Below, one piece after another: positions 1-6,012 of a DNA stretch of 6,012 nt (its first letter is position 1; the number at the start of each line of letters is the position of its first letter). A program made the translations under genes and the position numbers. Under the pieces are notes generated by a model, which was given only the letters and a program-made list of their open reading frames with translations, was not told where the DNA came from and searched no databases. The DNA lies in assembly GCA_017615375.1 (NCBI GenBank), contig JAGAAH010000211.1:1-6012 (forward strand), in the 5' to 3' direction. The stretch comes from Lachnospiraceae bacterium (lineage in GTDB: Bacteria; Bacillota; Clostridia; Lachnospirales; Lachnospiraceae).

Positions 1-1778
1 GGCGAGCCAATCATCTTAGAAACAGAATGCGACTCCATATATTCACTCATGTCAAGTCTTATAATTGCATTTTCGTCATCAAACATTGCCTCAGCCAATG
101 CCTTGGTAAGCTCGGTCTTACCAACACCCGTAGGTCCCAAGAATAAGAACGAACCTATCGGACGGTGCGGATCTTTAAGTCCAACACGACCACGCTTAAC
201 GGCTCTTACAACTGCCTGAACAGCCTCGTCCTGTCCGATTACTCTCTTATGTAAAACCTTACCCATATTTTCAAGACGAGCAGATTCTTTCTCTTCAAGC
301 TTGCTTAACGGAATCTTGGTCCATTCGGATACCATCTCTGCGATATCGGTTTCCGTAATGGTAACCACCTTATCCTTACGTGAGCTCTTGCGCTTCTCTC
401 TCTTTGCAAGCTCTTCCGTTAATTCTTTCTTTCTTGCTTTAAGCTTACTTGCAAGCTCCATATCCTCATCGATAAGTGCCTGCTCGAAATCCTTGGAAAC
501 TTTGGTAATCTCTTTCTCGATTTCTTCAAATCCCGAATCAACTTTAATCGTTGCAAGCTTCGCCTTTGCCGATGCCTCATCCAATATATCGATTGCCTTA
601 TCCGGTAAGAATCGGTCGTTAATATATCTGTTGGCAAGGTTAACCGCAGCTTCTACCGCTTCCTTCGTGATTATAACGTTATGATGCTCTTCATACTTAT
701 GCTTAATACCGTTAAGAATCTCGATTGCCTGCTTCTCTGTAGGTTCTTCTACTCTTATCGGCTGGAAACGACGCTCCAATGCGGCATCCTTCTCGATATA
801 CTTTCTGTACTCTTCAATGGTTGTTGCACCGATAAGCTGAATCTCGCCTCTTGCAAGCGAAGGCTTAAGTATATTCGATGCATCGAGTGCGCCTTCCGCA
901 CCACCGGCACCGATTATGGTATGTATCTCATCCACAAAGAGAATAATGTTACCCATCTCGGTAACTTCTCTTATGATTCTCTTAATTCTATCCTCAAATT
1001 CGCCTCTGTACTTGGTTCCCGCAACAATACTCGAAAGGTCGAGATTAAGAATCTTCTTATCCTTAATGGTATCAGGAACGTTGCCCGATTCGATTAAAGA
1101 TGCAAGTCCTTCGACTATAGCGGTTTTACCGACTCCGGGCTCACCAATAAGACAAGGATTGTTCTTTCCTCGTCTACTTAGTATCTGTATAGCTCTATGA
1201 ATCTCTTCAACTCTTCCGATTGTAGGATCGAGCTTTCCTTCTCTTGCCAGTTCCGTTAAGTCTCTGGAGAAATTGGAAATTAAACTCTGCTGGCCTTCCT
1301 TGGTATCGCCCTTTCTAAACAAATCCGAAAAAGCTTCCTTATCTATGCCCATTGCAGTAAGAGTATCCACAAACATCTTCTGCATGTTGACACCCAAAGT
1401 ACTTAATAACTTATATGCCACGCAGTCTCTTCTCTGTAAGATTGAAAGAAGAATATGCTCCGTTCCGATTCCGTCGCTCTTATATGCCTCCGCAATCGTC
1501 TCGGCACCACGAAGTACATCAAGTGTCTTCGGGGTATAACCTTCTCTGTCCATTACCGCGATATCGGAATTAGGCGCTATCAATTCTTCCACAAGCTGCG
1601 TAATCTGCGCTTCATCTATAGAAAAGCTCTCAAGTATGGATGCTGCTACACCCTCGCCTTCCTTCACAAGACCGATAAGAATATGTTCCGTACCGACATA
1701 CATATGCTTCATCTGCTTGGAAGTCTGGTTTGCAATCTTAAGGGCTTTCTTGGCCATATCGGTATAAGCCATGCTCAT
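1..1778 (-). CDS. clpC: ClpC, ATP-dependent Clp protease ATP-binding subunit (C-terminus missing at left edge)
   Basis: Hsp100/AAA+ unfoldase expected to thread substrates into ClpP in the cytoplasm. The first 592 residues are present; family members are about 810, so about a quarter is outside the window. Seen in order: two Clp_N repeats (about 1-145), each with a GTEHIL motif (29-34 and 105-110); AAA1 with Walker A GEPGVGKT (212-219), pore-loop KYR (256-258), Walker B ILFVDE (279-284) and arginine-finger pair RR (336-337); a short coiled-coil middle domain with a UVR-like motif (about 415-465); and the start of AAA2 with Walker A GPTGVGKT (548-555). The short middle domain indicates ClpC rather than ClpB. 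The AAA2 Walker B and sensor residues lie off the edge. The start is the ATG at 1776-1778, because AAAGGAA (1787-1793) sits 8 bases upstream; an in-frame ATG two codons later is less well spaced. The gene lies 32 bases behind the cohesin-like gene, with no hairpin between, so it is probably its operon partner. No ctsR, mcsA or mcsB lies upstream. Confidence 0.97.
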   Translation of the reverse strand, partial: MSMAYTDMAKKALKIANQTSKQMKHMYVGTEHILIGLVKEGEGVAASILESFSIDEAQITQLVEELIAPNSDIAVMDREGYTPKTLDVLRGAETIAEAYKSDGIGTEHILLSILQRRDCVAYKLLSTLGVNMQKMFVDTLTAMGIDKEAFSDLFRKGDTKEGQQSLISNFSRDLTELAREGKLDPTIGRVEEIHRAIQILSRRGKNNPCLIGEPGVGKTAIVEGLASLIESGNVPDTIKDKKILNLDLSSIVAGTKYRGEFEDRIKRIIREVTEMGNIILFVDEIHTIIGAGGAEGALDASNILKPSLARGEIQLIGATTIEEYRKYIEKDAALERRFQPIRVEEPTEKQAIEILNGIKHKYEEHHNVIITKEAVEAAVNLANRYINDRFLPDKAIDILDEASAKAKLATIKVDSGFEEIEKEITKVSKDFEQALIDEDMELASKLKARKKELTEELAKREKRKSSRKDKVVTITETDIAEMVSEWTKIPLSKLEEKESARLENMGKVLHKRVIGQDEAVQAVVRAVKRGRVGLKDPHRPIGSFLFLGPTGVGKTELTKALAEAMFDDENAIIRLDMSEYMESHSVSKMIGS

Positions 1779-1810
1779 AATATTAATTCCTTTCTGATGA
1801 AAACTTGAAT

Positions 1811-3031
1811 TTAAAGATCATCAATATCCATTAAGAATAAATCGTCTTCATCAAAAGCATTTTTCTTGTTCTTATTAACTTTGGCAGGCTTCGGAGTAAT
1901 GTCTTCCTTAACCAAACCTTCTACCTGATCCGGTGATGCAAGCTTCGATGTTCTCATTGCTATAATTCTGGATACCTGCTTAGCGATATCCACATCAGCC
2001 TGCTCACTCTTGGAAGCGGTTCTCTCAAGATAATCATCGTTAACCGACTGATTCTTCTTAACTTCTCTGTCTACCGGTGCATCAAAAGTCTGTCTTGGTG
2101 CTTCCTCGCGCGTAGCATTCATTCGCATCTTCTCTTCACGAGCTGCCAAATCTCTTGCTATAGCTTCTTCTCTTAATCTGTCCTTCTCGGCTTCAATCTC
2201 CATATCACGCTTCTTGGACTTCTTCGCAGGCTTATCGTCTCCGTCAAATCCGCCGTCATCCGGTCCGTCGTAATCATCATAATCATCCGAACGTCTTCTT
2301 GATACAAGAAGGAAAATAATGATTACAAGAAACAGTACTGCCAATGCGCCGAAAATAATCGTCATTGTAAAGAATCTTCTCTTATCATTCTTAAGAAGAT
2401 TGTATCTATCGTATAATTTGCTGTAATTCTCCTGGAGTGCCTTGTATTCAGCACTTTCTTTAACATCGATAACTACAGGTTCTTCCGGTTCTTCGCTATC
2501 GCCGTCACCGTCTTCGCCGCCGTTATTATCATCTCCGCCGTCGTTATCGTCTCCGCCGTCGTTGTCATTACCGCCGTCATTATCATCTCCGCCGTCATTA
2601 TCGTCTCCGCCTTCACCCTGAAGGATGTTAACTCTTATACCGGCAGACTCAAGGTTAGCGCCACCTGCGGTTGCTCTTGCGGTAAATGCCGCATTTCCCT
2701 GTGCAATCGCCTTAAAAGTGAACTTAACTCTCGCACCTGTTGCCGATACAACGTTACCATCACATGATGCATCACTTGCATCACTTGACACATAAGAAAC
2801 AAGTGACTTGTCAAATGTAAGCTTCATATTAGCGGTTGTATTCTCATTCTCGGCATTTCTTGCCGTAACATACAATACAAACTCCTGGCCGGTCTTTATA
2901 TCCGACTCCGGAATAAGTGCTATAATCATACGTCCTGCTGCACACGCTTCATTCTTATATATGAAAGGCACTAACGTGCTTGCAAGCATTACGAATAAAA
3001 GCGCCAAAGCTATAATCTTTTTCTTCCTCAT
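1811..3031 (-). CDS. Cohesin-like domain membrane protein with Gly/Asp repeat linker and cytoplasmic tail
   Basis: Function unknown; 406 residues. Residues 1-32 form a signal peptide: KKK, a hydrophobic core, then an Ala-rich end (ACAA) fitting signal peptidase I. Residues about 35-137 resemble the beta-sandwich cohesin / carbohydrate-binding fold, with a [23 protein letters not shown] start, an [12 protein letters not shown] strand and a [17 protein letters not shown] segment. Residues 141-170 are five copies of a GGDDND hexapeptide, then an acidic stretch [14 protein letters not shown] short coiled coil (about 191-215) precedes one membrane helix (about 221-243), followed by RRR as the inside flank. 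The tail (244-406) is highly charged, probably disordered, with a Lys/Arg/Glu helix (about 268-310) and an acidic end rich in D, E and L. Topology is therefore outside N-domain, inside C-tail. The ATG is preceded by GGAGGAG (3043-3049), 11 bases upstream. It is the first gene of the probable transcript running into clpC. The cohesin assignment rests on sequence pattern only; it could be another Ig-like fold. Confidence 0.85.
   Translation of the reverse strand: MRKKKIIALALLFVMLASTLVPFIYKNEACAAGRMIIALIPESDIKTGQEFVLYVTARNAENENTTANMKLTFDKSLVSYVSSDASDASCDGNVVSATGARVKFTFKAIAQGNAAFTARATAGGANLESAGIRVNILQGEGGDDNDGGDDNDGGNDNDGGDDNDGGDDNNGGEDGDGDSEEPEEPVVIDVKESAEYKALQENYSKLYDRYNLLKNDKRRFFTMTIIFGALAVLFLVIIIFLLVSRRRSDDYDDYDGPDDGGFDGDDKPAKKSKKRDMEIEAEKDRLREEAIARDLAAREEKMRMNATREEAPRQTFDAPVDREVKKNQSVNDDYLERTASKSEQADVDIAKQVSRIIAMRTSKLASPDQVEGLVKEDITPKPAKVNKNKKNAFDEDDLFLMDIDDL
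2522..2611 (-). repeat. Tandem 18-bp coding repeat (GGDDND linker), five units
   Basis: Five consecutive 18-base units encode GGDDND, with units three (GGNDND) and five (GGDDNN) slightly changed. The next segment, GGEDGDGD, looks like a decayed sixth unit. It lies between the cohesin-like domain and the membrane helix, so it probably acts as a flexible, acidic, possibly cation-binding spacer lifting the domain off the membrane. The near-identical nucleotide units suggest copy number could change by slippage without breaking the frame. Confidence 0.85.
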
Positions 3032-3076
3032 TTTAAACCATACTCCTCCGACTATAATGTTAAAACTACACTAATA

Positions 3077-3105
3077 ATTATAGCTTTTTTCCCAAACCTT
3101 ATCAA
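3077..3105 (-). promoter_or_regulatory. Sigma-A-type promoter for the cohesin-like gene and clpC
   Basis: Read on the minus strand, a -35 hexamer TTGATA (3100-3105) and a perfect -10 hexamer TATAAT (3077-3082) are separated by exactly 17 bases. Transcription should begin near 3070, giving a leader of about 39 bases before the ATG at 3031, with the ribosome binding site inside it. No other good promoter is seen before clpC, so this one probably serves both genes. No CtsR-type heptad direct repeat was recognised around it. Confidence 0.75.
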
Positions 3106-3123
3106 TAAATTTTTAAGCTACTT

Positions 3124-3151
3124 CACTTAAAATTAACCACTTGAAATTACC
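3124..3151. repeat. Two tandem 14-bp imperfect direct repeats upstream of the minus-strand promoter
   Basis: CACTTAAAATTAAC (3124-3137) is followed directly by CACTTGAAATTACC (3138-3151), identical at 12 of 14 positions. They start 18 bases upstream of the -35 hexamer of the cohesin-like/clpC promoter, where an activator or an UP-element-like contact could sit. They also overlap one arm of a weak AT-rich dyad (TTTTAAG 3111-3117, CTTAAAA 3126-3132). A regulatory role is inference only; AT-rich DNA yields such repeats by chance. Confidence 0.35.
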
Positions 3152-3262
3152 CTAAAAAGAGAAGAAAAAAACTATACAAGTACTCACTCCGAATAGCGTA
3201 AACATAAGCTTCACAAAAATTTTTTCAAGATCGATTCCGTTCATTTTTTCCATTAATTTCAT
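3152..3262 (-). CDS. Small hypothetical membrane peptide, 36 residues
   Basis: A short open frame on the minus strand begins at the ATG at 3260-3262 and ends in TAG at 3152-3154. The N-terminal part (MKLMEKMNGIDLEKIFVKL) is charged and probably helical. The C-terminal part, from about residue 17, is hydrophobic and aromatic (MFTLFGV, one Cys, then IVFFFSF), consistent with a single membrane-inserting segment. The best support that it is translated is GGAGG (3271-3275) 8 bases before the ATG. A possible -10 TATAAG (3286-3291) would start transcription near 3279, just upstream of the ribosome binding site, but no convincing -35 accompanies it. It lies divergently from pyrB and 120 bases ahead of the cohesin-like gene in the same direction, with no strong terminator between, so read-through into that operon is possible. 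I recognise no family. Confidence 0.5.
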   Translation of the reverse strand: MKLMEKMNGIDLEKIFVKLMFTLFGVSTCIVFFFSF

Positions 3263-3309
3263 TTCGTAAACCTCCGTATATTTATCTTATATGGTAAAGT
3301 CTAACAAAA

Positions 3310-3335
3310 TTTAAGTCCCATAATTTGTACTTAAA
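3310..3335. promoter_or_regulatory. AT-rich dyad just upstream of the pyrB -35
   Basis: TTTAAGT (3310-3316) and its inverse ACTTAAA (3329-3335) are separated by 12 bases and end 8 bases before the pyrB -35 hexamer. The spacing suits a dimeric regulator acting on pyrB or on the divergent small ORF. The stem is almost all A-T, so it is a poor RNA hairpin. It may be chance in AT-rich intergenic DNA. Confidence 0.25.
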
Positions 3336-3343
3336 AAAATCCG

Positions 3344-3372
3344 TTGACACAAGATATCTGTTTTTATATAAT
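3344..3372 (+). promoter_or_regulatory. Consensus sigma-A promoter for pyrBI
   Basis: A perfect -35 hexamer TTGACA (3344-3349) and a perfect -10 hexamer TATAAT (3367-3372) are separated by exactly 17 bases, so basal strength should be high. Transcription should start in the A-run near 3378-3380, leaving a leader of about 58 bases. That is too short to hold the PyrR-binding antiterminator plus terminator known from Bacillus pyr operons, and no such structure is visible. Control, if any, should act by repression at the promoter or leader, by nucleotide effects at initiation, or through the enzyme's own allostery. Confidence 0.9.
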
Positions 3373-3387
3373 AAGAAAAATGCGTCA

Positions 3388-3408
3388 AAACATTTTTCCA
3401 AAATGTTT
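3388..3408 (+). promoter_or_regulatory. Perfect 9-bp palindrome in the pyrB leader
   Basis: AAACATTTT (3388-3396) and its exact inverse complement AAAATGTTT (3400-3408) flank the three-base spacer TCC. It falls at about +9 to +30 of the predicted pyrB transcript and ends 15 bases before the ribosome binding site. With one G-C pair per stem it would be a weak RNA hairpin, and no U-run follows, so it is not a terminator. An operator for a dimeric repressor blocking early elongation is the more plausible reading, but no regulator can be named from the sequence. Confidence 0.45.
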
Positions 3409-3437
3409 CATAATTAAATAATGAGGAGGACTTTTTT

Positions 3438-4355
3438 ATGCGTCATTTAATGAGCCCACTTGACTTCTCGGTAGAAGAACTCGACAAGCTTCTTGCGCTG
3501 GCCGATGACATCGAGAAGCATCCTGCCAAATATGCACACGCATGTGACGGCAAAATCCTGGCGACATGTTTCTATGAGCCAAGTACCAGAACACGTTTAA
3601 GTTTTGAATCCGCTATGCTTCGTCTAGGCGGACAGGTATTAGGTTTCTCCGAAGCCGGAAGCTCATCGGCAGCCAAAGGCGAAAGTGTTTCCGATACTAT
3701 TCGTGTTATTTCCTGTTACGCAGATATCTGTGCTATCAGACATCCAAAGGAGGGCGCTCCTCTTGTTGGTTCTACCAAATCTCTTATTCCCGTAATCAAT
3801 GCCGGTGACGGTGGTCATCAGCATCCAACTCAGACTCTTACGGATTTACTCACTATTAAACAGAAAAAAGGACGTCTTGATAATCTTACTGTCGGACTTT
3901 GCGGAGACCTTAAGTTCGGTCGTACCGTTCATTCACTTATCTCGGCACTCGTTCGCTATAAGAATGTTAAGTTTGTCTTAATCTCCCCTGAAGAGTTGAA
4001 GGTTCCAAGCTACATCAAGGAAGAAGTTCTTGATGCTAACGGAGTTGAGTATAAGGAAGTTGAGAAATTAGAGGATGCAATGGCAGACCTTGACATTCTC
4101 TATATGACAAGAATCCAGAAGGAGAGATTCTTTAACGAAGAAGAATATTTAAGAATGAAGGGCTTCTACATCTTAGATCCTAAGAAGATGGCTCTTGCAA
4201 AGGATGACATGATTGTTATGCATCCGCTTCCTCGTGTTAACGAGATTTCGGTTGCAGTAGACGATGACCCTCGTGCCAACTATTTCGAGCAGGCTCAGTA
4301 CGGCGTATACGTTCGTATGGCTCTTATCTTAACATTATTGGAGGTGCAGGTATGA
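3438..4355 (+). CDS. pyrB: Aspartate carbamoyltransferase, catalytic chain
   Basis: Catalyses carbamoyl phosphate + L-aspartate to N-carbamoyl-L-aspartate + phosphate, the first committed step of de novo pyrimidine synthesis, in the cytoplasm. The 305 residues match the usual full length (about 310). The carbamoyl-phosphate loop EPSTRTR is at 47-53. The mobile loop has S77 and K80 before GES; R101 follows in AIRHP; HPTQT (129-133) supplies the catalytic His and Gln. The aspartate-domain motifs [12 protein letters not shown] (156-167), TRIQKER (224-230) and HPLPR (262-266) are all intact, so the enzyme should be active. The ATG at 3438 is preceded by AGGAGG (3424-3429) at 8-base spacing, the T-run between them being the only oddity. 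The C-terminus overlaps the pyrI start by four bases (ATGA), so translation is coupled. Presence of pyrI indicates an allosteric dodecamer of the E. coli class. Confidence 0.98.
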   Translation: MRHLMSPLDFSVEELDKLLALADDIEKHPAKYAHACDGKILATCFYEPSTRTRLSFESAMLRLGGQVLGFSEAGSSSAAKGESVSDTIRVISCYADICAIRHPKEGAPLVGSTKSLIPVINAGDGGHQHPTQTLTDLLTIKQKKGRLDNLTVGLCGDLKFGRTVHSLISALVRYKNVKFVLISPEELKVPSYIKEEVLDANGVEYKEVEKLEDAMADLDILYMTRIQKERFFNEEEYLRMKGFYILDPKKMALAKDDMIVMHPLPRVNEISVAVDDDPRANYFEQAQYGVYVRMALILTLLEVQV

Positions 4356-4783
4356 TTAACGTAGGTGCTATTAAAGAAGGATATGTATTGGATCATATTA
4401 AAGCAGGTAAAGCTTTAAGCCTCTATCACGATATGAAGCTCGATCAGCTTAAGGATTCGGCAGTTGCAATCATTACCAATGTTCAGAGTAAGGCAATGGG
4501 AAGAAAAGACATCTTAAAGGTTGAATGCCCTGTCGGAACAATCAATTTAGACGTATTAGGATTCCTCGATCATAATATAACAGTTAATGTAATTAAGGAT
4601 GAGCAGATAGTTGAGAAGAAAAAGCTCTCCCTTCCGAAAGAGATTCACAACGTAATTACCTGTAAGAACCCGAGATGTATCACATCCATCGAGCAGGAAT
4701 TAGAGCAGATTTTCATCTTAACCGACGAAGAGAATGCGGTATATAGATGCAAGTACTGCGAAGAGAAGTACAGAAAGAACTAA
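4352..4783 (+). CDS. pyrI: Aspartate carbamoyltransferase, regulatory chain
   Basis: Regulatory subunit that binds nucleotides (in E. coli ATP activates, CTP/UTP inhibit) and clamps catalytic trimers together through a zinc domain. It has 143 residues, about ten fewer than E. coli PyrI. The N-terminal allosteric domain (about 1-97) keeps residues aligned with known effector contacts: D14 in LDHI, K56 in GRKDILK, and a Lys in the EKKKLSLP segment (89-91). The zinc domain (about 98-143) has the four cysteines C104, C109, C133 and C136 in the C-x4-C...C-x2-C spacing of the E. coli protein, so zinc binding and docking to PyrB should be intact. The start ATG overlaps the pyrB stop; GGAGG lies 8 bases upstream, inside the end of pyrB. 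Two in-frame stops (TAATAA) end the gene just before the shared terminator. Confidence 0.97.
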   Translation: MINVGAIKEGYVLDHIKAGKALSLYHDMKLDQLKDSAVAIITNVQSKAMGRKDILKVECPVGTINLDVLGFLDHNITVNVIKDEQIVEKKKLSLPKEIHNVITCKNPRCITSIEQELEQIFILTDEENAVYRCKYCEEKYRKN

Positions 4784-4789
4784 TAAAAT

Positions 4790-4827
4790 GAGGCGGCTGT
4801 TTTTTATATTAAAGCAGCCGCCTCTTT
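4790..4827. terminator. Bidirectional terminator between convergent pyrI and the LRR gene
   Basis: GAGGCGGCTG (4790-4799) pairs perfectly with CAGCCGCCTC (4815-4824), giving a GC-rich 10-bp stem that can extend inward through several A-U pairs. On the plus strand it is followed by TTTA; on the minus strand by ATTTTATT. It begins 6 bases after the pyrI stop and 15 bases beyond the stop of the convergent gene, so it can end both transcripts. Confidence 0.9.
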
Positions 4828-4839
4828 ACAATCTATTTA

Positions 4840-6012
4840 TTATTTAATATTTACGTTTTTAATTCCACTCCATGCACCATAGACTTTTTCGCCTGCGGAA
4901 TCGTATCTAAAAGCTCTGACTCTTACTCTATATCTTCCAGACAAGATGTCTACCAAGTAGATTGTTGACACAGGGGCATTGGCCCATGAAATATTATTAT
5001 CTCTTGTGTACCAGGTCTTTCCGTCTAATGAGAATGATACTTCATATCCCGAAACAGAAGTTACAGGTCTTTGTACCTCTACAGTAAGGCGGCCGCTTGC
5101 ATATGAAAAAGCTTCAAATGACCACACTTTTCCGGTGAAAACTTTTACCCAATGTGCATAAAGTGTTGTTATGGTACCGTCGAATATTGTATCAGACTTA
5201 ATCCGCTCGCCTCCTACAGGAGCTGTGTACCAGCCTGCGAAGAAGTAACCTTTACGCATTATCATGCCATCGCTATATGAGAATCCGAACGGTTTTCCTT
5301 CCTCTATCTCAAGGTTGTCCCCATTATATATACCACCGTTAGGATCGAAGTTGACTTTGTAGGTTATTACTATCGGTATAGGCGGCGTCGGGATCGGCTC
5401 TCCGTCCCACTTTGCCCAGAATTCCTGCGGACCTGTGGCCGTGGCCGAAATTGTAGTTACTGCAGTACCTGTACATCCACTGTTATCGTACCAACCCCCA
5501 AATGTATATCCATCTTTCGTTACATCAGTCGGTAACGTAACTTCATTACCCTCTACATAACTTGTAACATCACCGCTGTTAATCGTACCTCCGTTAGTAT
5601 TAAGTGTTACAGGAGATATAACAGTTGCAGTAAATAATCCGGAACACCAGTTATGGTTTGCATCAGGCACTCCACCTGCAAAACCATACGGAATAATTAA
5701 TTCTGCAGGAGTAACATTTTGATCGTTTTGAATCCAGTTTCCGCCTTCATAGGTATAGGTGTGTATACCAACGCCGGAAAAAGCATTACCAATAACCTCT
5801 GTATTCACTCCTTTAAACTCAACTCTCCTAAGACCGGAATCCGCAAAAGCGAAAAAACTTACTGATTCTACGCTATCCGGTATTGTAATCGATGTTAAGG
5901 AATAACACCCGTCAAAAGCCTGAACATCAATCGTTCTTACGCTGTTTGGTATTATTACATTTGTAAGAGATCTGCAAAGTGAAAACATATTCTGCCCAAT
6001 CTCAGTTATACC
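4840..6012 (-). CDS. Secreted BspA-type LRR / InlB B-repeat / FN3-like protein (N-terminus off right edge)
   Basis: The last 390 codons of a larger surface or secreted protein; the frame stays open to the right edge, so the true start and signal peptide are outside. Counting from the edge: residues 1-83 are three LRR_5 (BspA-type) units of about 23 residues, with LTNVIIPNSV and LTSITIPDSV ends, the third degenerate. A less regular stretch follows (about 84-130). Two InlB B-repeats (Listeria-Bacteroides type) lie at about 135-202 and 217-288, with NGG, GGWY/AGWY and closing WAKW/YAHW signatures, separated by a proline-rich linker (PIPTPPIPI). A fibronectin-III-like domain (about 296-390) ends the protein. 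No LPXTG sorting signal or C-terminal membrane helix is present. In known relatives such modules mediate adhesion or extracellular binding; the ligand here cannot be read. The gene converges on pyrI and shares its terminator. Confidence 0.9.
   Translation of the reverse strand, partial: GITEIGQNMFSLCRSLTNVIIPNSVRTIDVQAFDGCYSLTSITIPDSVESVSFFAFADSGLRRVEFKGVNTEVIGNAFSGVGIHTYTYEGGNWIQNDQNVTPAELIIPYGFAGGVPDANHNWCSGLFTATVISPVTLNTNGGTINSGDVTSYVEGNEVTLPTDVTKDGYTFGGWYDNSGCTGTAVTTISATATGPQEFWAKWDGEPIPTPPIPIVITYKVNFDPNGGIYNGDNLEIEEGKPFGFSYSDGMIMRKGYFFAGWYTAPVGGERIKSDTIFDGTITTLYAHWVKVFTGKVWSFEAFSYASGRLTVEVQRPVTSVSGYEVSFSLDGKTWYTRDNNISWANAPVSTIYLVDILSGRYRVRVRAFRYDSAGEKVYGAWSGIKNVNIK

Noticed and set aside
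301..1808. Several plus-strand open frames of 88 to 138 codons
   Set aside because: They are antisense to the continuous clpC frame, whose motifs are unambiguous, and they resemble no known protein. They are shadow frames.
2808..3074. Plus-strand 88-codon frame
   Set aside because: It is antisense to the signal-peptide and cohesin-like part of the minus-strand gene, with no good ribosome binding site and no recognisable features.
3111..3132. AT-rich hairpin (TTTTAAG / CTTAAAA) as a terminator between the small ORF and the cohesin-like gene
   Set aside because: The stem has only one G-C pair, and on the minus strand it is followed by ATTTATTG rather than a clear U-run. It is too weak to call.
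3380..3421. A 13-codon frame in the pyrB leader (starts MRQNIF, ends TAA) that could be a pyrBI-style leader peptide
   Set aside because: Its ATG sits at or within two bases of the predicted transcription start, so it would have no ribosome binding site, and no terminator follows it for attenuation. It is not supported as a gene.
3373..3437. PyrR-type attenuator or riboswitch in the pyrB leader
   Set aside because: The leader is only about 58 bases, lacks a terminator hairpin with a U-run, and shows no PyrR-binding loop consensus.
3799..3981. Second open frame of 60 codons inside pyrB
   Set aside because: It lies within the conserved HPTQT to GRTVHSL region of pyrB in another frame and has no ribosome binding site.
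4979..5161. Plus-strand 60-codon frame
   Set aside because: It is antisense to the fibronectin-III-like end of the LRR/InlB-repeat gene, with no independent support.

Overview
The window looks like chromosomal DNA from a low-to-moderate-GC Gram-positive bacterium of the class Clostridia, most likely a Lachnospiraceae-type gut or rumen organism. This is an inference from four things: a ClpC-type (not ClpB) Clp ATPase, a two-gene pyrB-pyrI aspartate transcarbamoylase operon, near-consensus sigma-A promoters with strong AGGAGG-type ribosome binding sites, and a secreted BspA-type leucine-rich-repeat protein carrying InlB B-repeats. No single marker fixes the genus.

Layout. Bases 1-1778 (minus strand) hold the first 592 codons of clpC, which runs off the left edge. 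Directly upstream of it in transcription, with a 32-base gap, is a 406-residue gene at 1811-3031 (minus). Its product has a signal peptide, a cohesin-like extracellular domain, a Gly/Asp repeat linker, one membrane helix and a charged cytoplasmic tail. A well-formed promoter at 3077-3105 should drive both genes. The gap between 3031 and 3438 is not empty. It carries this promoter, a small 36-codon ORF on the minus strand (3152-3262) with a good ribosome binding site, some short dyads and direct repeats, and the pyrB promoter on the plus strand (3344-3372).

Bases 3438-4783 (plus) are pyrB and pyrI, overlapping by four bases. They encode the catalytic and regulatory chains of aspartate transcarbamoylase, the committed step of pyrimidine synthesis. 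A 9-bp-arm palindrome lies in the short pyrB leader. A symmetrical hairpin at 4790-4824 follows pyrI and serves as terminator for both convergent transcripts. Bases 4840-6012 (minus) are the C-terminal 390 codons of a secreted leucine-rich-repeat / InlB-B-repeat / fibronectin-III-like protein that enters from the right edge.

How they work together: pyrB and pyrI form one enzyme. The cohesin-like membrane protein and ClpC are probably co-transcribed, but the sequence does not show a functional link. The usual Firmicutes neighbours of clpC (ctsR, mcsA, mcsB) are absent on the upstream side. Nothing here is a mobile element, CRISPR array or RNA gene. The least explained items are the cohesin-like membrane protein next to clpC, the 36-residue membrane peptide, and the palindrome in the pyrB leader.
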